Both the position numbers and the translations under genes were made by a program. The notes beneath the pieces are model-generated. The model was not told the DNA's origin. It did not search any database and saw only the letters and a list, made by a program, of their open reading frames with translations. From assembly GCA_951812925.1 (NCBI GenBank), contig OX638368.1, forward strand, positions 13,443,287 to 13,507,286: a stretch of DNA of 64,000 nucleotides, read 5' to 3'. This DNA comes from Calliopum simillimum (Eukaryota > Arthropoda > Insecta > Diptera > Lauxaniidae). Shown in pieces: positions 12,401-24,096 of the stretch; within the stretch, counting starts at the first letter, position 1, and the number at the start of each line of letters is the position of its first letter.

Positions 12401-12660
12401 CGAAAAGGCCACAACTTCGTATTTTAAGTTTTTCAGGACATGAAAAGAACTGATTATTTCGTAATTTGCTATTATTTTGTGAAACTTTTTTTTGAGTTAC
12501 GCTTTACGGCCAGTACCTAAACAATCGAAAATTAAATAGATATTTAAGTGTTAAGACTATCATGGTAAATCTCCGAAAAATGTACTAAGCATACCTTTTT
12601 TTGTCCCCACCTATTTCTCTTTTTTTTTATTACTTGATGACTTTATCTTCTGGAACATTT
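9496..12660. other. Long AT-rich stretch without recognisable genes
   Basis: I see no gene, no transposon terminus and no strong tandem repeat in this stretch. It includes a short TA microsatellite near 9,757, and open frames of at most 88 codons on both strands that look random. Composition is uniformly AT-rich. It may hold very old repeat relics that are not visible by eye. Confidence 0.4.
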
Positions 12661-13110
12661 TTAAAAAATGAACATAAACTTTCAGGGTTGCCATATGTTC
12701 TCTTTCAAGTTTCGATTAAAAACAATATACTTAAAAAATTCAAATAAAATTTTAGTCTCAAAACGCTAAAATAAACTATTGATAAATTCAACATAAATTT
12801 TTTACGGTTGCCACATGGTTGTTTTCAAAATTTTATTTTAAATCTTATTTTTTTCGACTTAATTGAAATTTTGGTTTCAGAAACGCACAAATAAACATTT
12901 TTAAAAATGTACTAAAATTTTCAGTGTTGCCATATGGTTATTTTTTTAAGTTTTGCTTATATTATATATTTATAAGAAAAAATAAAGATTTTGTCTGAAA
13001 ACACTTAGTTAAACTTTTTAAAAACTGAAAAAAAAACTTTTGGTGTTGCCACCTATTTTTGTTTTTTTTAATTTTTTTTTTTATTCGAAGTATCAAAAAT
13101 TAACAAAAAA
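12661..13110. repeat. Tandem array, 119-bp unit containing GTTGCCATATGG
   Basis: Four successive units share the phrase TTTTCAGTGTTGCCATATGG followed by AT-rich DNA, and most also carry a word like AAACGCnnAAATAAAC. GTTGCC starts at 12,688, 12,808, 12,926 and 13,045, giving periods of 120, 118 and 119 bp. The last 150 bases of the window (GCTGCC at 63,856, GTTGCC at 63,979) belong to the same family. No coding role is evident; it could be a satellite-like or transposon-derived minisatellite. Confidence 0.75.
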
Positions 13111-13619
13111 TGTGTGCTTTATTTCACAACACAGAAAAAAACGACAAATTGCAGAATGGATTATTCTATGACATGTGTGTTCTTAACAATGAATTTAATT
13201 TAATAAAAAAAGAATCATTATGAGAGTCAAAATAGTGTGTTCAAACTTTATAAGTAACTAAGTATTTTTTATTGAAAAATTGTATATTTTTAAAAGCAGA
13301 AAAGTTATGGATCCTCACGAGTCCCAATTTTTTCTACCAAAAATTCTCATAAATTGAATCTTTTTGAAGCTGAAACTGCAAAATTTGGCTCCTACTATTT
13401 CCAATTGGCAGAATAGCTGCACTTTTTGCTGATGCCTATACACGTGATATTTTTAGTTTTAAAGAAATTATAAATAAAAAAATGAACGAATTTAGAGGAG
13501 TAAAATTCTCAGAAATTATTTGATGGCGAAGAGTTATCAGATTAAAATAAAAACTTATTGTTTTTCAAAAACTTGAGATTATTAGTTCGGAGATTGAAAA
13601 GTTGGAGTTTCGGTAAAAT

Positions 13620-14170
13620 ATGTTGGCCTCTATTATCAATTTTTTTGATAATTCAGTATTACAGTATTACTCCAGTTAACAATATTAAAAGAATAAGCCA
13701 TATCTGTTAAATAAGGTATAGTGATACAGAATTTTTAAAATATGTTTGGGATGTTTTTGTCTATAGCACCCTCTGAGGAGAAATTTTCTATTCTGTAGAT
13801 TTCCCGGACTACTCTTCTGAGATATATAAATTGATTGACATCTTGATACATAAAATCAATAAAGCAGTATACGAGATAGAAGACCCTAAAAGTTACTACA
13901 TTTATCATGTGTACAGTGCCATCTATTGAATGTATTTCAAAATTTTAATGCCATCATATTGTCATTTTGGTAAAATGAAAGAGAAAAACTTTATAAAAAC
14001 CAAAATCGGCTCAGTACTACAGGAGCTACAAGTCCTCAAATATTTCACTTGTCTGCAGCGCCCTCTATTGACAATTTTTTTAAACGAGTCTATATTTGTT
14101 TTGATCGTCTGAATAATTTGAATAAAATGACACCTCAATTTCCAAAATCGGACCAGTATTTTCAGAGTTA
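13620..14170. repeat. Degenerate tandem array, about 145-bp unit
   Basis: Words close to AGCGCCCTCTATTGA recur at about 13,625, 13,768, 13,915 and 14,057, spaced 143, 147 and 142 bp. Later unit positions share phrases such as AAAATCGGCTCAGTA and AAAATCGGACCAGTA. The units are strongly diverged from each other. The array directly abuts the foldback at 14,234, so it may be part of that element's flank. Confidence 0.55.
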
Positions 14171-14233
14171 TTAATTTTGACCAGGTTTTTAACTCAGATA
14201 CCCCTATGTGCGCCGTAGCACACCAATTTTTTT

Positions 14234-15182
14234 TCCAGATTCTGTTTGCTTAGCGTTCAAATGACGTATAAAAAAATTTTGACTCGTGACTCCTCGACTA
14301 AATTTTGAGATAATCGCTTTCCAATTGGGGCATTTTCCCATACAAAAGAAAAAAAAAATTGTTTAACTAAATTAAACAAAAATTAAAATAACCACAATCG
14401 ATGTGTTTTGCGATGCTTAACGCGAATCAAACCTCAGAATTGCTTTGTAGTGTATAATTTATGAGATATTGTAACTTAAAACCAAAAAAAGTCGTTTTTT
14501 GCCATTTCTTGAAGCTATACAATTATGTAACATATCATTTATTTGTCAAATTTGGCTAAAGAACTTGAAAGCCTTAATCTTTTTCTTTAAAACCTAATTT
14601 AAAATATATATATATATTTTCATGCTTCTAAGAGATATCGTAGACCGAAATATTGTCAAAACGGGTTTTTTGCACTTTTGTGTCTTTTTAGGTTAGGATA
14701 TCATTGAGGAAAAAAAAAGATGTCAACATAATTTAAATTAGGTTTTGAAGGCAAAGATTAGGACTTTCAAGTTGTTTACCAGATTTAACGAAATTAAAAT
14801 TTTTTCACACAAAGACAAAAAATTGCAAGAAACCCGTTTTGACAATATTTCGGTCTACGATATCTCTTAGAAGCATGAAAATTAATTTAAATTACGTTTT
14901 AAAGGAAAAAATTGGGGCTTTCAAGTATTTAAGACACATTTGACGAACAAATTGTCTTTATGTTACAACATCTCATAAACTGTACACGATAGAGCAATTC
15001 TGAGGTTGGATTCGCGTTTAGCATCGCAAAACACATCGATTGCAATTATTTTAATTTTTGTTTAATGTAGTTAAAAATTTTTTTTTTTTTCTATTTGTAT
15101 GGGAAAATGCCCCAATTGGAAAGGAGTCACGAGTCAAAATTTTTTTATACATCATTTGAGCTATAAGTAAACAGAATCTGGA
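14234..15182. mobile_element. Foldback element, 949 bp
   Basis: The ends are inverted copies: TCCAGATTCTGTTTGCTTAG on the left and the complementary CTATAAGTAAACAGAATCTG-GA on the right. Matching blocks continue inward. TTTTGACTCGTGACTCC, CCAATTGGGGCATTTTCCCA, ATCGATGTGTTTTGCGATGC and ACGGGTTTTTTGCA are all mirrored on the opposite side. The centre lies near 14,708. No protein is encoded. No clear target duplication is visible at the ends. Foldback DNA transposon or inverted duplication are both possible; the even divergence between arms favours an old insertion. Confidence 0.7.
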
Positions 15183-16437
15183 ATAAAATTACGACGTCCG
15201 ATTTAGAACGGGTTAAGGCACACCGTGCTATATACTCTTTATATTCAACGCAATACAATGAAAAAATAGAATCGATAAGTTTTTTGTCAAATTTGCAATA
15301 AACGAATCAGTGCAGTTCATGCAACATGTCAATATCTCTTGTATTTAAAGCACAATGTTGAAATAATTGAATTATTTGCATTGATAATGCAAATTTTTGT
15401 CATGCAATGTAAACATTTGTTTACATTAATAATCGAGTATGTCAAATAAAAACAAAAACATACATACAAACATGCATATGTACGAGTGTACATAAAAAAA
15501 AAAAACACAAATCTATATGTTGATAATGTAAAGGCAGCACAAATAAGTGACATACATTGCAGAGTGAATACAAGATATCATTGTCAATATCATAAACAAT
15601 TTGCATTCAAGCGTTTTAGCCATAGTTCCAATTTATTGTGTTGGGAATTCAAATCGAAAATCAGTTTTCATTGTGAGTAAATTACTAAGTATTGTTCTAC
15701 AAGGATATTATTTGCATAGAAACATTTATGTAAAGGTATAGAAATTTTAAATACATTTTTTTAAAGCTTTCTATTGATTTTTGATTTCAATTAATTTCTG
15801 ATATAACAATATTAATTAAACGTTTCTAGAGAAAAATCTGACTCGACTTAAACAGTTTTATGAAGAAATAATTATTGTTTTTTTTTTAAAAAAACTTCAT
15901 CCAATTGCAAACTTTATGTATGTTAATATAACATAACAAAATTTTTCATGTTAACAACATTGTTAAGGACACCCAACATCAATATAAGAAAACTATAAAT
16001 ATTTCCCATTAGTGATACGTTTTTATTGCAGAATTAACGCGCTGGATATTATGGCAGTAGCCCCAAAAAATATTTATTCTTCTGTTTCAAGGCTTTAATG
16101 TCTTTTTTTTAATAAAATTTTAATAGTTTCCATATTCCTTTTTGCACCATTAACACTAGTTAACAGAGTAATCCATCTGAAGCAAAAATTTTCAAAATCA
16201 AGGGAATTTTCTTGACTTATCAATTAAAAATCAAAAATTTATTTAGTTTTTTTTTGTCTGCAACAGTAACATCTACCTTGGAAAAAAATTATATATCTCA
16301 AAAAGTGCAAGAAATAGCTTCATGAAGAAAATAAAGCTATCTGAAAACTCTTTAGTTAATAAAATTTTATTAGTTTACATAGAGACCAATACGCCGATTT
16401 CATTTTTTTTTTCCAAATCAAGCCTAAGTAAATAATG
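15183..16437. other. Unassigned AT-rich DNA
   Basis: No supported gene. Short palindromic words and poly-T tracts are present. Open frames of 60-75 codons on both strands look random. Confidence 0.4.
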
Positions 16438-17073
16438 CCCAATGAAATAACGCCAAAAAAAAAACGAAACAAAAATCAAATAATATAAAAAGAAATTACG
16501 CTCAAAATAAAAACGAAATAGCGCCCTAAAACAAAAACGAAATAACGTCGTCATTATTTACACTTTAATTTGGGCCATAATCCTTCTGAAAATAACTTCC
16601 AAAATTGCTTTTCATTTCGTTTTTTTTAACGTTAGTTTGATTTTATTTTGAGCAATTTTTCATTTAAGAGAAGTGAAATGACGCCCAAACACAAAAAAAA
16701 ATAAATAACGCACAAATTGTATTCATATGAATACATTTTTAGTATTATTTCCGATATGATTATTGCTCAATTTTATATGATTATAATATGAGCGATATTT
16801 TGTTTTGATTTTTGGGCGTTATTTCAAATTGTTTGAGAGTTATTTCATATTTAATTTTGGCAATATTTTGATTGTTTTCGTCTTTTTGGGCGTTATATCG
16901 TTTTTTTTATTTTTTGAAGTTATTTTGTTTTCTTTATATATGAAATAAAGCAAAAAAAAAACAAAATAAAGTCCAAATTTCGTTCGCCATTTTCAAAATG
17001 ATTATCGCCCAAATTTAAGTCATAATATTTTGAGCGTTTTGTCGTTTTAGTTTTTGGGCATTATTTCATTGGG
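16438..17073. mobile_element. Word-repeat element, CCCAATGAAATAACGCC termini
   Basis: The left end reads CCCAATGAAATAACGCC and the right end GGGCATTATTTCATTGGG. The core word GAAATAACGCCC is repeated with variation in direct orientation at about 16,443, 16,490, 16,515, 16,540, 16,675 and 16,703, and in inverted orientation near 16,822, 16,845, 16,887, 16,916 and 17,056. No coding sequence or clear target duplication is visible. The layout matches other word-repeat elements in this window, though the word is different. Confidence 0.6.
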
Positions 17074-17149
17074 GGATACAAACTAATGACAAAAAATGCA
17101 TCAATAATAGGTAATGTCTGAAAGGACTAACTGTCAGACAGAGCATAGC

Positions 17150-17545
17150 TGACTTTCTAATGTGTCACTTAACAACAACATTATAGGAACAGACGCTGAT
17201 ATCTTTAAAAGACCAAGAATGCTATGATATTGGTCTTGGTCTTGGTGACAATAATCGTCGAGATCAAGACTGCTTTTCGGTCTTGGTAATTTATAGTTTA
17301 AAAGGTATTTTGCGCTCATTTCGAGGACTAAATCATCCCCCAATTTGAAATTAGGTATCTTAAAAATCCATCTGCTTTAGAAAACTAAGGTTTCGTAATT
17401 TTGAACACTCAATAATCTCTAGAAATTTTTTTAAGATCAAGACTCAATATCAAAACCAAGACCAAGACTCAATGTGCGAAATCAAGACCAAGGCCACTAT
17501 GATCTTGTTCTTGGTCTTGATTGGCTCATCACTGAGGACAAGCAA
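17150..17545. repeat. CAAGACC-family repeat, copy 1
   Basis: Runs of CAAGACCAAGACTCAATG and the complementary GGTCTTGGTCTTGG occur on both sides of a middle block containing AAGACTGCTTTTCGGTCTTG. A second copy near 59.8-60.1 kb shares AGACTGCTATTCGGTCTTGG and a CAAGACCAAGA-rich right part, and a weaker one lies near 22.7 kb. The inverted terminal words and several dispersed copies suggest a small non-autonomous element. No coding role is seen. Confidence 0.55.
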
Positions 17546-18825
17546 CTCTTTCAAATGAATAGAGTGGAGTCTCACGTGTGAGCCAACGACACTGTCTATC
17601 TCGCTAAAAAGCAGTTGCATTTCTTTAATATGCTGTGAACTTTTTCCGTGTTAGCTTGTGTAAATACTTAACGGACTACTCGCGTTAATATTAAGTGGTT
17701 TTTATTCAAATCGCTTCCTTAACGCTCTTCATATTTATTTATATTTTGCAAATAAAAAGTTATTGGAAAAAAGCAAAAACCATGAAAAATATTTTATCGT
17801 TTTATGTCATTAAAATAGACATTTTATTTTTATTGTGCAGCTTAAATTTATGAGCACGGAACACGATTGCAAAAGTCATTTAAATTTGAGAATGCATTAA
17901 GGAAATTAAATTTTCGTTGTAAGGAATTTGAGTGTAATTTTTAAAACTCTCTTGATTTGTATGATAAATAAATTAAAAAAAAAAAAAATATTTTGCGGTG
18001 TAAGAAACACTCACAGATTTAATTAAAATGAATGAATTGAATTATTTGCATTACGAGAAGAATATTGCAAGGTTGACAAGTTAGAAATTGACATAATTTA
18101 TATTACCAGGTAACTTGTTGACTATTTTTTTTTTTTTTTTTTTTTTTTGTTCTGAGTTATAGAAAAAAACTAAAAAGTATTACTGTAGTTTCATTTCTTT
18201 ACCGCATCACAGATTTTCACTTAGTTCGCTTTATTGCAGCAACATCACTGTTGTAAAAATTTATTTAAGCGCGCATCACTTCAGTGTCAAAGGGTTGTAT
18301 CTATTCGTAATCGCTGTGATCTTTAAATGATTTAAATGACTCAAATAGTTGCAAGTCAACCGCAACTTGAAATTAAACCAATTTTTTGTGTCTGGTGGCA
18401 GGATTTCTTTTTCAAATCTGGTTTTCTAGACATTCAAACATAAAATGCAAAAATTACTTATGTATATTTAATTTTCAGTCTCTTTACTGGACGGAAGGAA
18501 TTTTTGTGCTCAATTTTACTAAATTCATCATCAAGCCATATGCCTCTCTTTTGAAATGAGCCATTTAATAGTTTTCTTCGATTTTCTTTTGAAAAATTAT
18601 GGCTATTTTAGTGTGACATTGAAGTCAGCATTAGCACCACTTACAGAAGAACAGGTTGAAATTAAGATTCATCCCGAAACCAACTCAAAAGTTAAAAAGA
18701 CTCAAAAAACGATATCTGCATCACTTTTTTTTTCATTCTAAGAGAAACCAATGGAGCAATTTTGATTCTATTAAAGACCTATTTTGGCTAAAAATACATG
18801 TTTTTTTGTCATAACCCTTTTTTTT
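17546..18825. other. Unassigned non-coding DNA
   Basis: No supported gene. The stretch contains poly-A near 17,973, a long poly-T near 18,125, and random-looking small ORFs. Confidence 0.4.
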
Positions 18826-19440
18826 CATCAGAAAATGGATACTCAAGAGTGCTTTAGAAATAAAGATTACGTCCTTACAAAACTTTTGGCGTTAAAAAAA
18901 TATGTTGTTTTTATTTTTTGGGGTATAGACAACATGCAGTTCCAAAATCGATTTTTATACGATTTTCAATAATGAGGTCGGAAAAACGATTTTTTGCTCA
19001 CAGGCAAGGCATCCAACAAAAAAAGTGTATAGGGCATAAGATGCTTAAAATTATTCAAGCACTATGTACTTGTTAATTTCTTCAAAATTTTTTGAGATAT
19101 TTTATAATTTTTTTTATTATTGACCTTAAGCCTGCATTCTTTATATTTTAAGAAGTCGCCAAACTCATCATAAGAAAAATATATTCCAAAAATTCTGAAA
19201 AAATTCACACATATTTCTTGGATAATTCTAAGCATTTTTTGCCATATTCGCTTTTTTCGTTAGATGTCTTGCTTTTTTTTTTTTTTTTTTGACCGCGTGA
19301 TTGAAAAACATAAAAAATCGATTTTGGGATGCGAATATTATTTCTAATTTTTAAACTCCAAAATTTTTACGAAAATATAATCTTTATATCTAAAGCACTC
19401 TTGGTTATCCATTTTCTAATGAAAAAAAAAAGTTTTTTTA
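18826..19440. repeat. Diverged foldback of the R family
   Basis: The left arm (about 18,826-19,090) and right arm (about 19,200-19,440) are inverted copies. ATGGATACTCAAGAGTGCTT pairs with AAGCACTCTTGGTTATCCAT, TTCCAAAATCGATTTTT pairs with AAAAAATCGATTTTGGGA, and the AAGATGCTTAAAATTATTCA block pairs with its partner near 19,215. The spacer is about 100 bp. The two 60-codon frames in the left arm are shadows of this structure. Confidence 0.65.
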
Positions 19441-21169
19441 TTTAGTAATTTTTATTTTAACAAAATCGATCTGGTCTAGTCTAGAGGGTTTAATTCTTCA
19501 ATATGCCCTAGTGACCCCTATTAACCTATTTTGGGGTTGGAATTCTTCTTATTTGAAATGAGGGTATTCTTTAAGGTTTTGAAGATGGTTTAAGCCCTGT
19601 AAAAGGGTTGCAATCACGCGTCCTTTATTAATTTAAAAGGTATGCAACTGAATATGGTAATAAAAAATTTTTATGACATGTGGAAATAAAAATAAGTAGT
19701 TTCCAAACTCATCATTTTTATGATTGTATTTTTTATTTTTTGCATAATTTACTAGTTAGTTTCATAAATATTAAAGTTTCTCATTATATAAAGAGTTTCC
19801 TTATTGAAAATATGAAATTGTATTTTTATTTGTCTGTGTTATTATTGATTTCTACTAATTTTGCAATCAATTAATTACTTCTCCTAGTTGAAGCACCATG
19901 AAAGAGAAACTTTTACCCAATGTAAAGTTTTCAAACTAAAATATTGATAAATTGCATTAAATTGATTGGGAAATTTTCATCCCAATTGTTTTCGTACACA
20001 AGAGAGTTAATGTGGAAAGAATTCATTTTATTGGTTATTGCTCATTGCAATAAGTGAACTCTTTCTCCCATTGAGTAAGACGTTACGCACTAACAGCTGT
20101 TTAATAAATATAAAATTTTCTCTTTGAAATGCAAGTAGTGCAAGTTGCATTTCTTTCTCTCACTCTCACTTTCTCTCTCCTTAATTTTATGTTTTACTTT
20201 CAGTGCAATTTTGTTTCATTTCTCTCTCACTCATGTAAAGCCAAAGGTCGCCCACGTTGCAACAACGCCCGGCACCTGCAAATTTTTTAACCTTTCCCAG
20301 GTTAAAAAAAGCAAAACTCATAAATGAATTCCGGGGTTTTGTCACGCAAATTGTGAGAGCAGAAAGAAAGCTTTAAAAGCTTGCTCTCTTAGTTTGAGTC
20401 TACAAAATACAACTTTTTTTTTTTTTTGAGTACTCTCGTTATGGCACTGCTTTATTAGTGTAAGTCATTTCAATATTTTTTAAGCTTTTAGCATACTTCC
20501 AGCATATGAAAAGCTTTCAATATTCTTCTGAAAAAAAAAAAAATGGTTGTTATCATCATGAGCGAGTAGATGTATGCTTTATCAAAAATTTCGCCGGCAT
20601 AAAGGTTTCATGAATATTTTCCAATTTGTGGTAACAGTTTCGTGACTGTGTCATAAACAAAGACCATCTTTGGTATTTCAGTCAAAATTTCGCGATGATT
20701 TCTCTATTTCTTTAAGCCGGGGCCCATTCATATAAATCTAATAAAATTTTTTTTAGAATGTTATGATGGAATATTTTAGGAAATTATGGCTCAGTTTCTG
20801 CAAAAATAGGTAAAAAGAACCATAAAAACAGAATATGATGTACAAAAATGTTCTAGAAAAATTATACTTGCGTGATTTCATTATGACCTTGTGACAAAAA
20901 TTTTCCCAAAACGAAATTTTGAAATTTACAGTAGGATTGAATTTCAAAAATACATTGCTTTTGAGGATATAAGCAAATAAAAAAAATAAAAATTAAGTTT
21001 GCTATCGATATAGCTTACTCAAAAGTTTTAAAAAATTCTTATACCAAAAATTTTGAAACAAAAAAAAAAAAAATGCAAAAAAAAAAACAAATTCTTGTGT
21101 TATTTTACTCTATATAACTTTCTTTAAATAAGGGAAAAGTATACAAAAGAAGAATTTCTTATACCAAAA
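19441..21169. other. Unassigned AT-rich DNA with a CT-rich microsatellite
   Basis: No supported gene. A CTCTCTCACTCTCACTTTCT run lies at about 20,152-20,180. The rest is AT-rich with poly-T tracts. Confidence 0.4.
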
Positions 21170-21370
21170 TTGACCGAAACATAACGAAAAAACTGTATAA
21201 GACAAAAAATGCTTTTAATTGTTCAAGAAATATGTATAATTTTTTCATAAGTTTTGGGGACATTTTAAAATTTTTAAAAATTTTCACGTATTTTTTTGAT
21301 GATTTTAAGCATTTTTTGCCTTTTACTTTTTTTTGTAAGATGCCTTGGTTTTGAGTAAAAACATTTTACA
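21170..21370. repeat. R-family foldback, short copy
   Basis: AAACTGTATAAGACAAAAAA, AATGC and TTCAAGAAATATGTATAA on the left are mirrored by CACGTATTTTTTTGATGATT and TAAGCATTTTTTGCC on the right, followed by GTAAGATGCCTTGGTTTTGA. It is the same family as the repeats at 1-190, 18.8-19.4 kb and 53.1 kb. Confidence 0.6.
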
Positions 21371-23500
21371 CATAAAACGTAAATGAGTGCTTTTCGGGTA
21401 TAAACTATTGTAGTTAATCTTTGTGGTAAATGAACAGACATGAAATCTTCTTATCAGGTTTGTACTTACTTATAATAAAGAATGAAATATATTTGAAAAC
21501 TTTATTATACGTTTATTTTATATTTTACTTTGCTGACTCCATTCTATATTTGAAATTCTGACAACCATTATTGTGTTGTCAATTGAAGTGCAAGAACTTT
21601 GACATACCACCAAACCACCGAAGAAAAAGTTGTCTATTCTATTTTTTTATGTTTTTTTTTTATTTTTTTGAAACAACAAACAATTAAAAATAATGAATAA
21701 ATTTAGAAATTTTCATAAAATGTGCAAAGCATACTTGAAGACAAAAAATACTTCAATGTGTGATGTGACATGGCAGACAGACAGACAGCCGTAGTAAACG
21801 ACAGCCATTGTGTTTTTAAATAGACATAGAAAGAGCACACATGGGGTTATTGACAAACACAAACACACACTTGAACTCACCACATGTGTGCGTGCGGGTT
21901 TGGTTAACGATGGATGTACATAGACCAGTAGGAAAAAAGCAAATGCTGCATTGGAATATAAATGTATAAAAAAATATATTGTAATTTTTTTGCAGCCAAT
22001 TTTTAAATAAGGTTTTTATCAGAAAGCAACATTTAAACAGCAAAGACTACAAAAAATCATCAATATCGAAACACAACTAATAGGCTTTTCAAAAAATAGT
22101 TTTATTCTAAAATTATCACGCTGTTTTGCTAAAAATAAGAAACTTCTTCATCCACTACTTATTTCCACATTTCTTTGAAAACATAAGCTTGACACAATTT
22201 CTAAAGTCGTATTGAAATTTAAACACAAATTGTTGTCTAAATGACTTCACTGCTGCCACAATGCTTTATGTAAATGTTGTCAAACCACACAATTATCTTG
22301 AAAACAAGTACAAACATCTAAAGCAATAACAATATGTTGATATTATGCCATTGCTGCTAAACTTTTGTATTGCCTAAATTTGAACATATTCTGATAAATA
22401 ACGCAACAGCCGCAGTATCATTGACAGTAAGCAGATTTTAGCACTATTACGTATTTAACCTAACTATAGCAGCATTTATGGGTTTTTGCAAAGTATTGTC
22501 TTTTTAATGGCTTGCCGCTCCGACTGCTGCTCCAATTGCTTTGGTCAATTGTTTGTGCATACATGTAATTTTCAAACTTATTGCGCGGATTGAGTCACAT
22601 TTTTTGTGCTATAAAGTCAATATTATCAATTGGACAAAATGTTTTCAAAGAAGAAACTCTGAATTTAAGATGGGAAAAATAAACTTCGGTTTTTTTACTT
22701 TTTCATCGTCATTTTTCGAGTGTAAGTCCAAAGACCACAAACTACAGACCACAAATCTCAGACCACAAACCAAAATTGCTAAAACTAAATGCCAAGACCG
22801 AAAGCAAGACCAAGGACAGATTATTTCGCAGTTAAAATGTACAATCCAAACGAAAGTTTTTCTCTATATCCAAATTTTAGCTGATTGTCACTATCTGAGT
22901 CAATAATTTGAGTTCATCAGATCATATTTTAATTTCGTCTCTTAAAAGTATCCCGACTTCAAAGATAAATCACTTATATGCAAACATCTCTGAGAGATGC
23001 TGAATTGATAAGTTTTTTTTTTTTTTTTGGTACAAAATTTATTTTATGCAACACTAATGTGTTCTTTGGTTACATTTAGCACTGGCACTATTATATTCAC
23101 ACATTTTTTTATCATTTCCTTTTATTTCCTTTATCCTTTATTTGTGACATCAAATATTTTATAGATTTTTTCCTTCTTACACTTGTTGTTGTTATCGAAA
23201 TTGGAATTTTATTGGTATTTATCTATAAAACATATGGCGCATAAAATGTTAATGTCTATGAAAATGAGTGCGGAAATTATGTGTGCACCCAAGGGGAAAA
23301 GAAACACTCTAAAAAGCTTTCTGCACCGCTTCTTTTTCAGCACTAAGCGCTTGCGCTCAGTAGAATGCATTATTTCAGTTTAACATTGCATGTGCTAGGA
23401 TGTAAGTTTTTTGAAGCATACAGCAGCTTTCCGAAGAAAGGGATTTTGAAGCATTTAATTTTATTGCGGCACTTAACGTTTTGTTAAGTAATAAAAATCA
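21371..23500. other. Mostly unassigned DNA with a third CAAGACC-like patch
   Basis: No supported gene. Around 22,728-22,830 the sequence is rich in AAGACCACAAACTACAGACC and CCAAGACCGAAAGCAAGACC words, resembling the CAAGACC family. A GACAGACAGACAG run lies near 21,775 and a CA-rich stretch near 21,855. The 121-codon frame across the CAAGACC patch has a K/Q-biased composition expected from the repeat, so I do not call it a gene. Confidence 0.4.
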
Positions 23501-23504
23501 AAAA

Positions 23505-23612
23505 ACAAACTGACCATGCTAGGATTCAAACCGTGGTCTGTTTGTTAGATAGAAACAAACTACTTTCACTTAACAGTTACAAACTTGTTAGACCTCTAGA
23601 CCACTGATCTTT
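23505..23612 (-). repeat. tRNA-like sequence (tRNA pseudogene or SINE head)
   Basis: On the minus strand, an A-box-like GTGGTCTAGAGGTC is followed about 70 bp later by GGTTTGAATCC, close to the RNA polymerase III B box GGTTCGAATCC. The flanks GATCA and TGGTC can pair as a partial acceptor stem. The A-to-B distance is longer than in an ordinary tRNA and the T stem pairs poorly. I therefore read it as a tRNA-derived relic, not a working tRNA. B-box-like words also occur near 25,887 (plus) and 26,003-26,013 (minus). Confidence 0.3.
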
Positions 23613-24096
23613 ATGACGTAAGTGTATATAATTTATATACTAAGAATATCTTGAAACAAGATCGTCTTTCCAAACAGAATTTGATATTCGAGTGCTTCCT
23701 GAAGCCTTACATTGCGTGTTCAATTTTAAAAAATAAATAGGGGAATGTCGACAGTGTTGGGCCGCTGTCAGGGTTGGGCCGCTGTCAGAGTTGGACCACT
23801 GCTATTTCTAGTATATGACTCGTGCTGCTATCGGTATTATAGCGTCAAATTATTATTCTTGATGCCAGGAAACTTTTTTAGGCATTACTTGTCACCGGGA
23901 TTTTCAGTAAAAATTTTTGTGCCTTCGCGTTGTTTTCGATTGTTCAAAAAATTTTGTAAAAGCAGTGAAAAACGACTTAAAACTTGGAAAAGAACAATTC
24001 CACCGCAAAAGTAAGTATATAAGTATATCCATTAACGGGTTAACCATTAACAAGTTCCCAAAGGGAAAGTTCGATTCCCTAACCTGTTCGCATGTA

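Noticed and set aside
22541..22906. 121-codon plus-strand ORF
   Set aside because: Its lysine/glutamine-rich half is the translated CAAGACC-type repeat and the rest is unremarkable.
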